From Desulfomonile tiedjei (GTDB lineage Bacteria; Desulfobacterota; Desulfomonilia; Desulfomonilales; Desulfomonilaceae), in NCBI GenBank assembly GCA_020718965.1, contig DYRE01000039.1, forward strand, positions 3,058-11,874: a stretch of 8,817 nt of DNA, in the 5' to 3' direction. The notes under the pieces are model-generated. The model searched no databases. It was not told the origin of the DNA and saw nothing but the letters and a program-made list of their open reading frames with translations. The translations under genes and the position numbers were made by a program. Shown piece by piece: positions 6,868 through 8,817 of this stretch; the stretch's first letter is position 1; each line of letters starts with the position of its first letter.

Positions 6868-7562
6868 AAACCGTTCTTAATTGATTCGGCGAGGACCCCT
6901 TTGTCGAGGTACAGAACCGTTTCTGATTTCTTAGCCGCTCTTGGATCGTGAGTTACCATTATTATTGTCTTTTCAAATTCGCCGTTGAGTTGACCCAATA
7001 AATCCATGACATCCGAGGCTGATTTCCTGTCGAGATCCCCGGTTGGTTCGTCTGCTACGATCAGAAGCGGATCAGTTACAATTGCCCGAGCTATGGCTAC
7101 CCGCTGCTGTTGACCCCCGGAAAGCTCTCCAGGGCGGTGATCCAGTCGGTCGGCCAGGCCAACGGCCTCCAGCGCCGCCGTCGCGTGATCACGGCGCTCA
7201 GATCTTGAAAGAGAGGTCAACAACAACGGAAGCTCAACATTTTCCAGTGCGTTGAGGACTGGAATTAAATTGTAAAACTGAAATATGAATCCAACATTGG
7301 AGGCCCTCCATTTACTAAGTTCCGACTCACTTAATTTCACAATGTCCGTGTCGCCAACCACAAGTCTGCCACTATCCGGACGGTCAATTCCCGCTATAAG
7401 ATTTAACAGGGTAGTTTTTCCTGATCCTGAAGGGCCCATTAGAGCTAGAAACTCACTCCGCCTGACAGTAAGACTCACATCGTTTAACACCCTTATTTCC
7501 TGGGCTCCTCGTCTATAGGATTTTGTCAGGTTTTCAATTGTTACCAGAACAGGTTTTGTCAC
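6864..7562 (-). CDS. ABC transporter ATP-binding protein, LolD/MacB type
   Basis: This 232-residue nucleotide-binding subunit is cytoplasmic at the inner membrane face and would power a type VII (MacB/LolCDE/FtsX-like) transporter. Every motif is present: Walker A GPSGSGKTT (43-51), Q-loop Q95 in IFQFYNLIP, signature LSGGQQQR (147-154), Walker B LLIVADEP (166-173) with E172, D-loop GDLD and H-loop H205 in THD. The FQFYNLIPxLxALENVELPL stretch is characteristic of the LolD/MacB group. The start is GTG 7562, the only start in frame after the preceding TAG; AAGGAG (7577-7582) is 14 nt upstream and overlaps the end of the adaptor gene, so spacing is long and coupling is likely. The gene follows the adaptor by 11 nt. 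The cognate FtsX-fold permease is not encoded in the window. The stop codon shares CTAG with the nitroreductase stop. No symbol is given because LolD, MacB-N and related exporters cannot be separated here. Confidence 0.96.
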   Translation of the reverse strand: MTKPVLVTIENLTKSYRRGAQEIRVLNDVSLTVRRSEFLALMGPSGSGKTTLLNLIAGIDRPDSGRLVVGDTDIVKLSESELSKWRASNVGFIFQFYNLIPVLNALENVELPLLLTSLSRSERRDHATAALEAVGLADRLDHRPGELSGGQQQRVAIARAIVTDPLLIVADEPTGDLDRKSASDVMDLLGQLNGEFEKTIIMVTHDPRAAKKSETVLYLDKGVLAESIKNGF

Positions 7563-7573
7563 AGGAAGTGTAG

Positions 7574-8797
7574 CTACTCCTTGATCTTGATTCGTCGTCC
7601 GTTGTTAAGTTGAGGACTGGGTTTAATTATTACGAGGTCTCCTTCTTTCAAACCTTCAATCACTTCTGTTGTTTCCCCCCATACGCCACCGGTCTTCACT
7701 GGCGTTGTAACCGCCCTGTTTTCCTGAACTTTAAACACAAAAGGCTCATTGGCCGTATTGACTATCGACCCCGTTGGAATCCCAAGGAAAGGCTGGGTTT
7801 CATTTTCATTCAAAGGCCTCGAGAGAAAAGCTACCTTGGCGCTCATTTCCGGGAGCACTTTCTCATTGATGTTGTTAAACCTTACTTTAGTGAGGACTGT
7901 CGCCTTGGATCGGTCGGCAGTCGGAACGATCATGTGAACCAGGCCGCTGAATCTGTCTTTTGGCAGAGCGTCCAAACGAATTTCCCCAGGAGCGCCGACT
8001 TTGACCTTTTCCAGGCTGGATTCCGAGACATCTACCTCAACCATCAAAGAATTCATATCAGCCATGGAAACAACCGAGGCCTTCGCGTTAAGTGAAGCTC
8101 CCAATGGCGCTACAACTTCTCCTTCCTCTGCGCTCTTGGTGAGGATCACACCGTCAAAAGGGGCTCGGATAAAGGACTGTTCCAGATTTACCTCGGCCAC
8201 TTTTACAGACGCCTCCGCTTTGTCAACACGAAATTTTGAGGATCGAACTGCGGCTGTAGCTTTTTTAAAACGGGCTTCTGATGAATCCAGGGCCTGCTCA
8301 GAAACTGCTCCTGATTCTTTTAGAGATTTCTGGCGGTTGTAATTGAGTGTCGCGTCTTCCAGTTCAGCGTCCGCGTTGTTAAGATCGGCCCTGGCTACAC
8401 TTAGACCCGCCTTAGCTTCATCCAGGGCGGCTCCAAGATCATCGTTTTCAAGTTCCGCTACAACGTCCCCTTTCTTTACAGATTTGCCCTCTTCAACGTA
8501 AAGTCGCTCAATGCGACCTGTGGCTTTGGATGAAACAGCCGCCTTTCGTTGCGCAACCACATAACCACTGGCGTTGAGCATTGTAAGTGCCCGCGCAGGA
8601 AAAGTCATGGAGGCTTTTACCACGTGTACTTCCAGTGGAGGTCTCAACCAGTAAATCCATATTAAGTATCCGCCAATTGTGGACACGGCCATAAACAGGA
8701 CTAGGAACAGAATTGTTCTGAAGCGTGGAAAGGAGCGCCTCGACGCATTCTTTAACCCAGACCCTATTTTCAGTTTTGTAAGCAAATCAGAAGACAT
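7574..8797 (-). CDS. Periplasmic adaptor subunit (HlyD/MacA-like membrane fusion protein) of an ABC efflux system
   Basis: The protein has 407 residues from ATG 8797. It has a basic cytoplasmic segment (1-27), one membrane anchor (about 28-50), then the split lipoyl/barrel-sandwich halves (about 78-117 and 208-246) around an Ala-rich alpha-helical hairpin (about 118-207). The second half carries the typical RAPFDGVI (211-218). Beta-barrel and membrane-proximal domains follow, with LPEMSAKVAF (315-324) and EGLKEGDLV (381-389). It should link an inner-membrane ABC permease to a TolC-like outer-membrane channel, exporting a substrate that cannot be named. The ATPase gene follows 11 nt downstream. 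The start is uncertain: no strong ribosome-binding site precedes ATG 8797 and the frame stays open to the window edge. In another frame a TAA (8799-8801) ends one base before the ATG, as expected if an upstream gene of the same operon finishes there. Promoter and possible permease lie beyond the right edge. Confidence 0.93.
   Translation of the reverse strand: MSSDLLTKLKIGSGLKNASRRSFPRFRTILFLVLFMAVSTIGGYLIWIYWLRPPLEVHVVKASMTFPARALTMLNASGYVVAQRKAAVSSKATGRIERLYVEEGKSVKKGDVVAELENDDLGAALDEAKAGLSVARADLNNADAELEDATLNYNRQKSLKESGAVSEQALDSSEARFKKATAAVRSSKFRVDKAEASVKVAEVNLEQSFIRAPFDGVILTKSAEEGEVVAPLGASLNAKASVVSMADMNSLMVEVDVSESSLEKVKVGAPGEIRLDALPKDRFSGLVHMIVPTADRSKATVLTKVRFNNINEKVLPEMSAKVAFLSRPLNENETQPFLGIPTGSIVNTANEPFVFKVQENRAVTTPVKTGGVWGETTEVIEGLKEGDLVIIKPSPQLNNGRRIKIKE
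7577..7582 (-). promoter_or_regulatory. Ribosome-binding site of the ABC ATPase gene, overlapping the adaptor gene's end
   Basis: AAGGAG forms the last two codons (Lys-Glu) of the adaptor gene, immediately before its TAG. It is the only strong Shine-Dalgarno near GTG 7562, but the 14-nt spacing is long. The arrangement suggests that ribosomes ending on the adaptor restart on the ATPase. Confidence 0.5.
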
Positions 8798-8817
8798 ATT
8801 ATTGAATGTCCATGTAT

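Noticed and set aside
7610..8095. 161-codon open frame antisense to the adaptor gene
   Set aside because: The adaptor frame has clear domain structure; this frame has an unlikely composition and no ribosome-binding site that I can see.

Overview
The window carries seven protein-coding genes and almost no spare sequence. No RNA gene, CRISPR array, insertion sequence or phage gene is visible. By eye the base composition is moderate (a little under half G+C) and even across the window. A MacA/HlyD-type adaptor with its ATPase, and a secreted TPR protein, point to a Gram-negative bacterium. The overall flavour suggests a Desulfobacterota/deltaproteobacterial relative, but that is inference without database support.

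Layout. (1) Positions 1-2081, + strand: a DUF255/YyaL-type protein (thioredoxin-like domain plus alpha/alpha barrel), cut at its 5' end by the window edge. (2) 2148-4160, +: a complete transketolase with all cofactor and catalytic motifs. A 66-nt gap separates it from gene 1, and a 12-bp inverted repeat brackets its ribosome-binding site and start. (3) 4226-4804, -: an unrecognised 192-aa protein with a zincin-like motif whose first histidine is arginine. (4) 4809-6032 (or 6071), -: an exported protein with about ten TPR units. It lies 4 nt upstream of gene 3, so the two probably share a transcript, driven by a good sigma70-like promoter at 6123-6151. (5) 6211-6867, +: an FMN nitroreductase, divergent from gene 4. 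(6) 6864-7562, -: a LolD/MacB-type ABC ATPase. (7) 7574-8797, -: a membrane-anchored periplasmic adaptor, 11 nt upstream of gene 6. Genes 6 and 7 form an export operon whose permease is not in the window.

The genes fall into separate jobs: central carbon metabolism (transketolase), a flavin reductase, an envelope export system, and an envelope TPR/zincin-like pair of unknown function. Both convergent junctions are tight. At 4161-4225 an imperfect hairpin covers the junction; at 6864-6867 the two stop codons share the tetranucleotide CTAG.

No clearly new system stands out. The best leads are the altered HExxH motif in gene 3 beside the TPR gene, the inverted repeat around the transketolase start, and the missing permease of the adaptor/ATPase operon. 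Every intergenic gap is shorter than 150 nt.
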